Assembly (NCBI GenBank): GCA_947166275.1
Contig: CAMVDP010000003.1
Location: 1-64,000 of the forward strand
From: an uncultured Clostridia bacterium
GTDB lineage: Bacteria > Bacillota > Clostridia > Oscillospirales > Ruminococcaceae
Length of the DNA: 64,000 nt
Direction of reading: 5' to 3'
Within the stretch, counting starts at the first letter, position 1, and every line of letters begins with the position of its first letter. The notes under the pieces are model-generated. The model was not told the DNA's origin, searched no databases, and worked only from the letters and a program-made list of their open reading frames with translations. The position numbers were made by a program, and so were the translations under genes. Positions 19,995 through 29,329 of this stretch are shown here, in pieces.

Positions 19995-20732
19995 ATGTTG
20001 AGAGGCTATTACAACGCCGCGCAGGGCATGATAGTGAAGCAGAGGCAGCTTGACGCTATCGGCAATAACATTGTGAATATGAATACCTCGGGCTACCGCA
20101 AGGATGAGATAATCACCAATACTTTCCTCGATGAGCTCGTGCTGGTCAATGAGCGTCGTGAGACCTCCGGACATCTCCTCCAGACCTATGCCGATGTTTC
20201 CAAGACAAACCTTGAGCAGAGCAACTTCACGTATACCGACAGCAACTTCGATGTGGCGATATATGGCAACGTGTACTTTAACATCCGTGCGAAGAACGGT
20301 AACATCTACCAGACCCGCAACGGTCAGTGGGAGCTCGATGGTGAAGGATACCTGATACTCGGCAAGTCCGGGCGCGTACAGGGTGCGAACGGCGACATAT
20401 ACCTCGGCAGAGGCGATTTCGAGATACGCAACGACGGTTCTATATACATAGACGGCGAACAGGTGGATACGCTCCGCCTCACATATATCCCGCCGGACGC
20501 AGATGTCGACAAGCTCGGCAATAACCTGATGCTGTACACCGGCGGTGAGCAGCTCCCCGAAGGCGAAAGATTCGATATCATACAGGGCGCATGGGAGCAC
20601 TCGAACGTAGACGGCAACAAGGAAGTAACACAAATGATGGAAGCTCACAGGCTCTATCAGGCAAACAGCCAGATACTGAAGCAGCTCGACCAGATAAACA
20701 ACAAGGCGCAGGCAATAGCCGAAGTTTCATAA
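19995..20732 (+). CDS. Flagellar basal-body rod / hook-basal body protein (FlgF/FlgG family)
   Basis: MLRGYYNAAQGMIVKQRQLDAIGNNIVNMNTSGYRKDE. Confidence 0.88.
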   Translation: MLRGYYNAAQGMIVKQRQLDAIGNNIVNMNTSGYRKDEIITNTFLDELVLVNERRETSGHLLQTYADVSKTNLEQSNFTYTDSNFDVAIYGNVYFNIRAKNGNIYQTRNGQWELDGEGYLILGKSGRVQGANGDIYLGRGDFEIRNDGSIYIDGEQVDTLRLTYIPPDADVDKLGNNLMLYTGGEQLPEGERFDIIQGAWEHSNVDGNKEVTQMMEAHRLYQANSQILKQLDQINNKAQAIAEVS

Positions 20733-20749
20733 CAGGTAAGGAGTAAAGC

Positions 20750-21574
20750 ATGAATATATCGTTTTATACCGGCGCTTCGGGCATGATCGCCCAGCAGGAG
20801 GGAATGAACATCTATTCCCACAATATCGCCAATGTCAATACGGTCGGCTATAAGTCGCTCCGGCCGAGCTTTGCGGACTGCCTTTACGAAGTTTACCGCA
20901 AGACCGAGCCCGAGTGGCAGACAGGTCACGGACAGTTCGTTATGAAGACAGATTTCATGTGGGAGCAGGGCGGCTTCGTAATGTCGGAGCAGCAGTTCGA
21001 TTTCGCGATAGCGGGTGAGAGCTTCTTCATGGTGAAGGACGAGCACGGCGACACATACCTGACCCGTGAGGGTGCGTTCCGCATCACACAGGTCGATGAC
21101 CACTGGGAGCTCGTTAACGGGCGCGGTGAGTTCGTTCTCGATAACAACGGCGACCATATAATCGTACCGTTCCAGACGAACGGCGGTTCAGTCTCCAAGG
21201 AGGACGAGACCGGAAATGGCACTATCCCCGATGCGGCAGGCAGAGAGGATATCAATACAGTCCGTGATGAAGGCACAACGAATATCGTTGACTATGAAGC
21301 ACTCACGAATATGATAGGATTGTTCGATGTTCCCAATAACTGGGGACTCGACCAGGGTGAGGATAACCACTTCGTTGTTACCGCACGCTCGGGAGAGCCG
21401 ACAGCGGTGGAAGCGTCAGACAGAAACCTGCTGCGCGGTGCACTTGAGCTCTCCACGGTAGACCTTGCATCCGAAATGGTTCACCTTATAGAGACCCAGC
21501 GTTCATACCAGCTTAACGCGAGAGTTGTCACGACTTCGGACGAGCTGATGAATATAGCAAACACATTAAGATGA
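20750..21574 (+). CDS. flgG: Flagellar basal-body rod protein (FlgG family)
   Basis: MNISFYTGASGMIAQQEGMNIYSHNIANVNTVGYKSLRPSF; LIETQRSYQLNARVVTTSDELMNIANTLR. Confidence 0.88.
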   Translation: MNISFYTGASGMIAQQEGMNIYSHNIANVNTVGYKSLRPSFADCLYEVYRKTEPEWQTGHGQFVMKTDFMWEQGGFVMSEQQFDFAIAGESFFMVKDEHGDTYLTREGAFRITQVDDHWELVNGRGEFVLDNNGDHIIVPFQTNGGSVSKEDETGNGTIPDAAGREDINTVRDEGTTNIVDYEALTNMIGLFDVPNNWGLDQGEDNHFVVTARSGEPTAVEASDRNLLRGALELSTVDLASEMVHLIETQRSYQLNARVVTTSDELMNIANTLR

Positions 21575-21618
21575 CCCGATCGTTAATAACCGAATAATGG
21601 AAAGGAAACAGTGTAATA

Positions 21619-22239
21619 ATGAGTATTGGAAAGTATGAAGACCTCAGCGATATCCAGATCGATGTACTTCGTGAAGTAGGAAATATAGGCTCCGGCAACG
21701 CAACCACAGCGCTTTCGTCCATGGTGGGCAAGATGATAGATATTCAGGTCCCGAGTGTAAAGGTGCTCGGTTTCAACGAGGCGATCGACGAGGTCGGCGG
21801 CGCGGAGAAGATAATCGCCGGTATCCTTATAAGGATCAACGGTGATGTTGACGGCATGATAATGTTCCTGTTCGAACAGAACCTCATTTCCCTTATCGTG
21901 CAGACATTCTTCGGATCGGCTCCGCAGGATATACTCTCGCTCAACGAGGCTGAAATGTCCGCGCTCAATGAGATGGGTAATATCATGGCAGGCTCTTATG
22001 TCAACGCTATCTCGCAGCTCGCGGGAATGACTATAGACGTTGAGCCCCCGATGATGACGATAGATATGCTCGGTGCGATAATGAGCGTACCTGCGATAGA
22101 AATGGGAGAAATGGGCGATCAGCTGTTATTCATAGATAACAACATGGTTATCGATAATACAAGTATTCAGTCCAAAATGCTTCTCCTTCCGACGATCGAC
22201 TCCCTCGATCATCTGCTTGGAAAGCTGGGTGTTGCATAA
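21619..22239 (+). CDS. cheC: Chemotaxis protein CheC
   Basis: IQIDVLREVGNIGSGNATTALSSMVGKMIDIQVP; EMGNIMAGSYVNAISQLAG. Confidence 0.92.
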   Translation: MSIGKYEDLSDIQIDVLREVGNIGSGNATTALSSMVGKMIDIQVPSVKVLGFNEAIDEVGGAEKIIAGILIRINGDVDGMIMFLFEQNLISLIVQTFFGSAPQDILSLNEAEMSALNEMGNIMAGSYVNAISQLAGMTIDVEPPMMTIDMLGAIMSVPAIEMGEMGDQLLFIDNNMVIDNTSIQSKMLLLPTIDSLDHLLGKLGVA

Positions 22240-22721
22240 TGGGTGTGAAGCATATAATCGGTATATCCGACTGGAAGGTCGGCAGAGGTGATGATGTTCT
22301 CGTGACATACGCTCTCGGGTCGTGCATCGGCACCTGCCTATACGACAGGACTACCGGTATTGCGGGTCTTTCGCATATAATGCTTCCCGACAGCACTGCT
22401 ATCATAGACGGTCATACTACGCGAATGAAGTTCGCGGATACTGCTCTCCCCGATATGCTTGACAGAATGAAGGCTATGGGAGCTTCGCCCATGGCGATAA
22501 AAGCGAAGATCGCCGGAGGAGCAGTAATGTTCCAGACTGCAAACTCGCGCTTCAATATAGGCGAGCGCAATATAGAAGCCGTGAAAGCGGCACTCATGAA
22601 GCTGCGCATACCGATAATCGCAGAGGACGTTGGTCTCAATTACGGACGTACCATGACATTCTGGGCAGAAAACGGTGCCGTTGAGATAAGCTCCACGGTA
22701 ATGGGCAAAAAGATGATATGA
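22239..22721 (+). CDS. cheD: Chemotaxis protein CheD
   Basis: VTYALGSCIGTCLYDRTTGIAGLSHIMLPDS; K...IAGGAVMF. Confidence 0.94.
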   Translation: MGVKHIIGISDWKVGRGDDVLVTYALGSCIGTCLYDRTTGIAGLSHIMLPDSTAIIDGHTTRMKFADTALPDMLDRMKAMGASPMAIKAKIAGGAVMFQTANSRFNIGERNIEAVKAALMKLRIPIIAEDVGLNYGRTMTFWAENGAVEISSTVMGKKMI

Positions 22722-22740
22722 CCTTACACGGGGGGATCTC

Positions 22741-24183
22741 ATGGAAGAAGATCTGAAGAAGCTTGACGACCTGTTCGACAGTATCCTTGAAGAGATAATA
22801 CATCCCGAGAAGGCGGGTCTGTACAAGAACCCGTTCATCGAGCAGAAAGCCAACAGGATAGCCGAGCTTTCCGAGTCCGTCACAGTCATCATGGTGACGA
22901 TCTCGGACGACAGTATGTCCGCGTACGCAACGGTCATGGCGCGAAGCGAGAATCATAAGCTCTACAAGGCGGATGATATTCTCCGTGTAGCGTCGACAAA
23001 CGGCGTATTCTACGGGATAGATGAAACCGTTGTCCGGGATATGGCGGAGAAACAGATCATCAACACCGAGGTATTGATAGCTACCGGGACAAAGCCGGTG
23101 GACGGCACGGACGGACGGGTGTCTATGAAATTTGATATCGCCGACGGTGGGGAGATAGGCGGCATACAGGCGGGAGCCGAGATATGCCACGTTGTCAACC
23201 CGCACATGGGGCGTGATGGCAAGGATGTTCGCGGACGCGTGCTTCCCTCGGCGCAGGGAAAAGCCGTTGATATAAAGGCGGGCGAGGGCATAGTGAAGCG
23301 CGGTAACCGCTATTATTCCGAGTACTCCGGTACTCTTGTGTATCGCTACGGCGAGTACAGCGTAGTCGATGAAATGGTGCTCGATAAGAATATCGACCAG
23401 TCATCGGGTATAATAGGATACGGCGGAACCATAGTCGTAAACGGCAACGTCACCGGCAAGGCTGTTATTAAGGCAGGCAGAAGCGTTATAGTCCACGGTC
23501 TCGTGAGCAGCGCCGTGATAGAGGCGGAGCGCGATATCCGCATCGACGGAAGAGTGAACGACGCGTCAATATCCGCTTCCGACGGCTGCATATACGGCAC
23601 GGAATTCCTTGACAGCACGCTCGTTGCAGGTGAGAGTATCACGGCGAACGCATTAGACAACTGTACCGTCAAGTGCGTGACGGGCATCGAGTGTATGGGC
23701 GGCTACGGCAGGATAGTCGGCGGCGAGGTATACTGTGCAAGCAATGTGAACTGCATAACCGTAGGCAACCGAGAGCATACAGAAACGCATATCATTCTCG
23801 GTGATTGCACCGAGTTCAATATCGAGATAACGCAGCTTGAGCGCCAGATAGGACAACTCGACAGAGAGATCTCCGCGATAACCGATCAGGTGAACGAGAT
23901 CCGCGAGCGCGAAAAGGCAGGCACCGCAACGCTTGAGGATAAGAGCTTTCTCGAAGCGGCAGTGCGTATACGTTCGCAGAAAACGAGCGAGAAGGCTCCT
24001 GTCTCGGAGCGCATAAAGCGGCTCAAGGAGATAATCGAGCTTTCTGCGAAGGCAACGCTGAAGGCAAAGTCAATGATATACGGCGGAGCATTCCTGAAGA
24101 TCTGCGGGTTCTCGCAGGTGCTCAACTCCGACCGCTCTCACGCGACAGTTTACTCAAACGGAAAGAACGTCGTTGTGACATAA
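22741..24183 (+). CDS. FapA family (DUF342) protein
   Basis: YGGTIVVNGNVTGKAVIKAGRSVIVHGLVSSAVIEAERDIRIDGRVNDASISASDGCIYGTEFLDSTLVAGESI beta-helix-like repeats. Confidence 0.85.
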   Translation: MEEDLKKLDDLFDSILEEIIHPEKAGLYKNPFIEQKANRIAELSESVTVIMVTISDDSMSAYATVMARSENHKLYKADDILRVASTNGVFYGIDETVVRDMAEKQIINTEVLIATGTKPVDGTDGRVSMKFDIADGGEIGGIQAGAEICHVVNPHMGRDGKDVRGRVLPSAQGKAVDIKAGEGIVKRGNRYYSEYSGTLVYRYGEYSVVDEMVLDKNIDQSSGIIGYGGTIVVNGNVTGKAVIKAGRSVIVHGLVSSAVIEAERDIRIDGRVNDASISASDGCIYGTEFLDSTLVAGESITANALDNCTVKCVTGIECMGGYGRIVGGEVYCASNVNCITVGNREHTETHIILGDCTEFNIEITQLERQIGQLDREISAITDQVNEIREREKAGTATLEDKSFLEAAVRIRSQKTSEKAPVSERIKRLKEIIELSAKATLKAKSMIYGGAFLKICGFSQVLNSDRSHATVYSNGKNVVVT

Positions 24184-24193
24184 CAACAGAAAA

Positions 24194-24284
24194 AGACCCT
24201 CCGACGGTAAAAAGACCGTGTGAAGTGATCCGGGGCGCCGTAAAAAGACGGCGTAAGAGGAGCTTCGCCCAGGAGGGTTTTTTA
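24194..24284 (+). ncRNA. Branched structured element with terminal U-tract; candidate operon terminator or cis-RNA
   Basis: Outer stem CCCTCC 24197-24202 / GGAGGG 24272-24277 (extended by A/U), two internal hairpins each with loop AAAAAG, then TTTTTTATTTT. Confidence 0.65.
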
Positions 24285-24297
24285 TTTTGCCGGAAGC

Positions 24298-24325
24298 TAA
24301 AGTTTAGCTGTAACGCAGTCGATAT
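24298..24325 (+). promoter_or_regulatory. Predicted sigma28/SigD promoter: TAAA-16-GTCGATAT
   Basis: TAAA 24298-24301, GTCGATAT 24318-24325; 7/8 match to GCCGATAT. Confidence 0.7.
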
Positions 24326-24364
24326 AATAGACAGAATACATTATCGGACAGGAGGCTGATAGTT

Positions 24365-25219
24365 ATGTTCAATGTAAACGGAGTCGGTAAGTCCGGCTAC
24401 AGCGCGTCTGTCGGCAATGTCGGCAAGAACGCGGATAAGCGTACCGAGAAGGACGAGAAGAAACAGCCGCGCAATACGGACAGAGCGGATTTTTCGTCGT
24501 TCGCGCAGAAGCTCGGTCAGACAGGCGGTCTGAAGGTCGGTGCAGCGTCAGAAAAAGCGGGCGGCTTGAGCCAGAAAGCACAGGACTACCTCGAAAAGCT
24601 GAAGAAAAAGTACGGGAATATGGACTTCATCATCGCGGATTATTCCACCGATGAAGAAGCAGACAGCCTGCTCGGGAAGGGCAAGGGCGAGTACAACGTG
24701 CTGATAACGCCGGATCTGCTTGAGAAGATGGCGGAAGATGAGGACACAGCCGCAGAGTATGAAGCGCTGATAGACAAGAGCGTCGAGAGCATCGACAGCG
24801 TTCGCGCCGGTCTCGGTGAGGACGCGGACATGGTGGACAGATACGGCGTGACAGTCGGTGCGGACGGACAGATATCCATACGAGCGCTGCTTGCCGGAGA
24901 CCTCACCAATAAGGACGGCGGTAAGTCGATAACATCTTCCACAGTTGAGGATATGCTCGCACAGCTCAAGGAAGCAAGAGAGTCACAGGCGGACAAGCTT
25001 GAAAAGATGCGCGCGGAGAAGGCTGAAAAAGAAAAGGAAGCCGAAGACGAGGCCGATGAGACGGACACAGAGGTGATCCGTATCAAGGATGAGCGCTATG
25101 AAGCCGTCAAGAGAATGAACGCGGTATTAAGCAAAGAGCAGGAGTCCGAGCTTGAACAGCTTATCAGTCAGCTTGACAGCGAGAACGAACAGCATACCCA
25201 CTTCAGCGCCAAGGCGTGA
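24365..25219 (+). CDS. Uncharacterised DUF6033-like protein, likely in the flagellar regulon
   Basis: LSQKAQDYLEKLKKKYGNMDFIIADYSTDEEADSLLGKGKGEYNVLITPDLLEKMAEDEDTAAEYE; RBS GGAGG. Confidence 0.65.
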   Translation: MFNVNGVGKSGYSASVGNVGKNADKRTEKDEKKQPRNTDRADFSSFAQKLGQTGGLKVGAASEKAGGLSQKAQDYLEKLKKKYGNMDFIIADYSTDEEADSLLGKGKGEYNVLITPDLLEKMAEDEDTAAEYEALIDKSVESIDSVRAGLGEDADMVDRYGVTVGADGQISIRALLAGDLTNKDGGKSITSSTVEDMLAQLKEARESQADKLEKMRAEKAEKEKEAEDEADETDTEVIRIKDERYEAVKRMNAVLSKEQESELEQLISQLDSENEQHTHFSAKA

Positions 25220-25295
25220 TATGCGCGCTGTGTGCTCCACTTGTACACTGCCATAAATATGCAGACAAAATATACAGAATAATTCCGGTCAGCTA

Positions 25296-25324
25296 TTGCA
25301 AACTGCACAAAAACGTGGTATAAT
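25296..25324 (+). promoter_or_regulatory. Predicted sigmaA promoter of recJ: TTGCAA-17-TATAAT
   Basis: TTGCAA 25296-25301, TATAAT 25319-25324. Confidence 0.75.
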
Positions 25325-25373
25325 ATACAGGATAAATGAACTCGACCTTTGACGATACTACGGAGAATGATGA

Positions 25374-27395
25374 ATGTATAAGTGGGTAATCAACGAACCG
25401 GATAAAGATATTTCAGACAGACTCGCAAGGGACGCGCAGGTACCGCCGTTCATTGCGAGACTGCTTGTTTCAAGAGGGATAACGACTCGTGAGAGCGCTG
25501 ACATATTCTTCAACAGCAACGAGTTTTCCGACCCGTTCGATATCAAGGACATGGACAAGGCGGTAGCCGCGATAAACGAGGCGGTCGACAACGGCAGCCG
25601 TATAACGGTCTACGGAGATTATGACGCGGACGGAATAACGTCGACATACATACTGTTCAGCTATCTTGAAGCTCTCGGCGCAGAGGTGGGGTGGTATATC
25701 CCGACCCGCGACGAAGGGTACGGACTGAACAAGCCGGCGATAGACCTGATGAAGAAGCAGGGTACACAGCTCATCATCACCGTTGACAACGGCATTTCCG
25801 CCATTGAGGAGGCGGAGTACATCAAAGAGCTCGGCATGAAGCTTGTGATAACCGACCACCATCAGGTGCCGGAACAGCTCCCGTATGCCGAAGCAGTGGT
25901 AAACCCGCACAGGCGCGATGATATCTCGCAGTACAAGAACCTCGCGGGGTGCGGAGTGGTGCTCAAGCTTATAATGGCAATGGAGGGCGACAGCGAGCAG
26001 GCGCTGATGCAGTTCGGCGACATCGCGGCAGTCGGTACTGTCGGCGATCTCGTGAAGCTTGACGGTGAGAACCGTATCATAGTGCGAGAGGGGCTGCGTC
26101 TCATGGAGAACACCGAGAACATGGGGCTCAACCGGTTGCTGGAAAAGAGTGGGATAGAGCAGGGCAGCGAGATCCGTTCAGTCGACCTGAGCTTCTCTGT
26201 ATGCCCGCGCATAAATGCTGCAGGACGGTGCGGTTCGCCGAGCACGGCTATGGAGCTTCTGCTGGCGCCGAGCATGAACACTGCGGCGGCAAAGGCCGAG
26301 GAGCTGTGCGAGCTCAATGATTCCCGCAAGGAAAAGGAAGCCGAGATAGTAGCGAGTGCGGAGGAGCTTATACGAAGCGACCCATCGCTTCTCGAACGCA
26401 AGGTCCTGATACTGTGCGGAAGCTGGCCGCACGGCATAATAGGCATAGCGAGCTCGAAGCTCGTACATAAGTACGGCAAACCGAACATCATCATTACAAA
26501 GGAGGGCGACACCTCACGCGGCAGCATAAGAAGCACGGATGACCTGAATGTCTGCGATCTGCTGAATGCCTGCTCGGATATGCTGATACGGTTCGGCGGG
26601 CATACGAAGGCTGCCGGGTTCACCATAGAGACATCGAGGATCCCCGAGTTTATGGATGCTGTGTACGCCTACACAGGCGAGAACGTGAGGGCATCGTGCA
26701 GCGAGACGCTCACCGCGGACATGGAGATATTTCCCGAGGAGCTCAATGTGAGCAACGTGGACCTTATGGATAACCTGAAGCCGTTCGGCGAAGGCAACAG
26801 ACTCCCACTGTTCTTCATGCGCGGTTTTGTGATAAAGTCGAAGAAGCCCGTCAAGGAGGGAAGAATGGTATCTCTCGAAGCTGACTTCGGCGGCAGTAAC
26901 GTGCGTATGCTCTGTCCGGGGATATCCTACGCGGCGTTCCCGTACCGTGAGGGCGACCGTGCGGACGCGGTGGTGAAGCTCGATATCAACGAATACAACG
27001 GCCGCCGCAGCGTCAACGTTTACGTCAGCGATATACGCTATTCGGAGTTCAGCCAGGACAGATACTTTGCGGCAGCTGCGGCGTACGAGGACTATCGCTT
27101 CGGGAGAGTGGACAGGCGGCTGCTTTGTCGCATGGAGCCCGACATGGCGGAGTTCCGCAGCGTGTATGATATTATACGGGGCTGTTCGGAAAGCCTGTCA
27201 AGGGCGGAGATAACGACCCTGCGAAGCGGTATAAACGACTGTAAATTCCGCGTGATACTCGATATTTTCAGAGAGTTCGGGCTGGTATCGACGGATGTGA
27301 CCAAAGATACCGTGCGGCTGATGCCCGTGAGCGGCAAGGTCGACATTGAGAGCTCGAAGGTGATAGCGAGGTTGAGAAGCACCGCGAACAGCTGA
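25374..27395 (+). CDS. recJ: Single-stranded-DNA-specific exonuclease RecJ
   Basis: ITVYGDYDADGITSTYILFSYL; IITVDNGISA; LVITDHHQVPEQLPYAEAVVNPHR; FGGHTKAAGFTI. Confidence 0.95.
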   Translation: MYKWVINEPDKDISDRLARDAQVPPFIARLLVSRGITTRESADIFFNSNEFSDPFDIKDMDKAVAAINEAVDNGSRITVYGDYDADGITSTYILFSYLEALGAEVGWYIPTRDEGYGLNKPAIDLMKKQGTQLIITVDNGISAIEEAEYIKELGMKLVITDHHQVPEQLPYAEAVVNPHRRDDISQYKNLAGCGVVLKLIMAMEGDSEQALMQFGDIAAVGTVGDLVKLDGENRIIVREGLRLMENTENMGLNRLLEKSGIEQGSEIRSVDLSFSVCPRINAAGRCGSPSTAMELLLAPSMNTAAAKAEELCELNDSRKEKEAEIVASAEELIRSDPSLLERKVLILCGSWPHGIIGIASSKLVHKYGKPNIIITKEGDTSRGSIRSTDDLNVCDLLNACSDMLIRFGGHTKAAGFTIETSRIPEFMDAVYAYTGENVRASCSETLTADMEIFPEELNVSNVDLMDNLKPFGEGNRLPLFFMRGFVIKSKKPVKEGRMVSLEADFGGSNVRMLCPGISYAAFPYREGDRADAVVKLDINEYNGRRSVNVYVSDIRYSEFSQDRYFAAAAAYEDYRFGRVDRRLLCRMEPDMAEFRSVYDIIRGCSESLSRAEITTLRSGINDCKFRVILDIFREFGLVSTDVTKDTVRLMPVSGKVDIESSKVIARLRSTANS

Positions 27396-27419
27396 CCGCA
27401 AATAAAGCTCAAAAAGGTA

Positions 27420-27448
27420 TTGCATTTTTTGTGTAAGTGTGATATACT
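27420..27448 (+). promoter_or_regulatory. Predicted sigmaA promoter of the SCIFF peptide gene: TTGCAT-17-TATACT
   Basis: TTGCAT 27420-27425, TATACT 27443-27448. Confidence 0.75.
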
Positions 27449-27478
27449 TATATAAATACTGAAACGGAGGATATGAAA

Positions 27479-27622
27479 ATGAAACATATCAAGACTGTGA
27501 ACAAGGCAAACTTAAAGGAAACAGCAGCAAAAGGCGGCTGCGGCAAGTGCCAGACATCATGCCAGTCCGCTTGCAAGACATCCTGCACGGTTGCTAACCA
27601 GCAGTGCGAGGCAAACAAGTAA
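27479..27622 (+). CDS. scfA: SCIFF (six-cysteines-in-forty-five) ranthipeptide precursor, 47 aa
   Basis: MKHIKTVNKANLKETAAKGGCGKCQTSCQSACKTSCTVANQQCEANK; six Cys; RBS GGAGG with 8-nt spacing; too short for the ORF track. Confidence 0.95.
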   Translation: MKHIKTVNKANLKETAAKGGCGKCQTSCQSACKTSCTVANQQCEANK

Positions 27623-27645
27623 GCACGGAAAGTACGCATGGCTTC

Positions 27646-27671
27646 GGGGCGGCAGATATGCTGCCCCTTTT
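27646..27671 (+). terminator. Hairpin plus short U-tract between SCIFF precursor and maturase (attenuator-like)
   Basis: GGGGCGGCA gata TGCTGCCCC (9 bp, one G-U), then TTTT. Confidence 0.7.
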
Positions 27672-27724
27672 GTCGCGATATGAGTAATTCGCGCAAAACA
27701 ATAAAAGAGAATGGAATTTGAGAT

Positions 27725-29116
27725 ATGTTAGTTCATAGATTTATAAAAGGCGGAGAATATCTGGTGCTCGATGTCAACAGCGGCGGAGTCCACGTTGTCG
27801 ACGAGCTCGTTTATGATATGATAGGGCTGCTTGAACCGCCGCTCACAGAGGAGATGCCGGAGCGGCTCGTGAGTGAGCTCTCACGGTTCCCGGAGAAGGA
27901 TATCCGCGAGTGCTACGATGAAGTGTATTCGCTGTACAAGGATAAGCTGCTTTTCAGCCCTGACGAGTACCGCAAGTATGCCGATGTGCTGACGCAGGCG
28001 CCGGTCAAGGCTATGTGCCTGCACGTGTCGCATGACTGTAATCTGCGCTGCAAGTACTGCTTCGCTTCGACAGGCGACTTTGGAACGGGCAGAAAGATAA
28101 TGACTCCCGAGGTCGGCAGAAAAGCGATCGATTTCCTTATCGAGAAGTCCGCGGGCAGGCAGAACCTTGAGGTGGATTTCTTCGGCGGTGAGCCTCTCAT
28201 GGCGTGGGAGACCGTCAAGGCTACGGTCGACTACGCCCGCAGTATCGAGAAGCAGCACGGCAAGAACTTCCGGTTCACAGTGACCACCAACGGTATGCTG
28301 CTCGATGACGAAAAGACAGAGTACATCAACCGCGAGATGTCGAACTGTGTATTGTCGCTCGACGGGCGCAGGGAGGTCAATGACCGCACCCGTCCCACTC
28401 CGAACGGCAAGGGCTGCTATGACATCATCGTCCCGAAGTATAAGAAGCTCGTCGAGGGCAGAGTGAACGAAGGCCGCACGGACTACTACGTGCGCGGAAC
28501 GTTCACGAAGTATAATCTTGATTTTGCGGAGGATGTGCTTCATATCGCGTCGCTGGGATTTGATCAGCTTTCCGTGGAGCCGGTGTCAGCGTCGCCCGAT
28601 GCTCCGTACGCGATCTCAGAGCAGGATTTCCCCGAGATATTTGCGCAGTATGACAAGTTGTATGATATAATGGCAGAGGGTGTCGAAAAGACCGGAAGAA
28701 AGCCGTTCAACTTTTTCCACTTCATGATAGATCTTGATCAGGGTCCATGCGCGGTCAAGAGACTTCGCGGCTGCGGCTGCGGCAACGAGTATGTGGCGGT
28801 GACACCGGACGGTGAGATATATCCATGCCATCAGTTCGTCGGCATGAAGGAATGGCTCATGGGAAGCGTGCTTACGAATGACATCGATACCGAAAAGCAG
28901 AAATACTTCGCAAAGACGCACATCTACAACAAGGAAGGCTGTGCGGACTGCTGGGCGAGGTTCTACTGTTCGGGCGGCTGCAACGCCAACGCGTACATCT
29001 ACGAGCACAGCATGGAGAAGCCGTACAAGCTCCAGTGTGAGCTCACGAAGAAGCGCGTGGAATGCGGCATAGCGCTCAGCGTTAAGATGAAAGAAGCACG
29101 TGAGCGCAATACATAA
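27725..29116 (+). CDS. scfB: Radical SAM thioether cross-link-forming SCIFF peptide maturase
   Basis: LHVSHDCNLRCKYCFAS CxxxCxxC; EVDFFGGEPLMAW; SPASM CaVKRLRGCGCGNEYVAVTPDGEIYPCHQF...CADCWARFYCSGGCNA. Confidence 0.95.
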   Translation: MLVHRFIKGGEYLVLDVNSGGVHVVDELVYDMIGLLEPPLTEEMPERLVSELSRFPEKDIRECYDEVYSLYKDKLLFSPDEYRKYADVLTQAPVKAMCLHVSHDCNLRCKYCFASTGDFGTGRKIMTPEVGRKAIDFLIEKSAGRQNLEVDFFGGEPLMAWETVKATVDYARSIEKQHGKNFRFTVTTNGMLLDDEKTEYINREMSNCVLSLDGRREVNDRTRPTPNGKGCYDIIVPKYKKLVEGRVNEGRTDYYVRGTFTKYNLDFAEDVLHIASLGFDQLSVEPVSASPDAPYAISEQDFPEIFAQYDKLYDIMAEGVEKTGRKPFNFFHFMIDLDQGPCAVKRLRGCGCGNEYVAVTPDGEIYPCHQFVGMKEWLMGSVLTNDIDTEKQKYFAKTHIYNKEGCADCWARFYCSGGCNANAYIYEHSMEKPYKLQCELTKKRVECGIALSVKMKEARERNT

Positions 29117-29329
29117 AGCCGTCACAGTTGTTTGATATCTGTCACGTTTTTTCACATACAATATGATGTTCTTTTTCATAAAAATACTCGAACGGTAAAA
29201 AAACGGTCACGTGGTTTTCACAAAATGGGGTTAGAATAATAACATCAGCAAGGGGAACAATAAAGTACCCGGGCCGCAAGACCTGATATACATAAAGCCG
29301 GAAGGCGGAGAGAGAAAGGAAGTTGCTTT

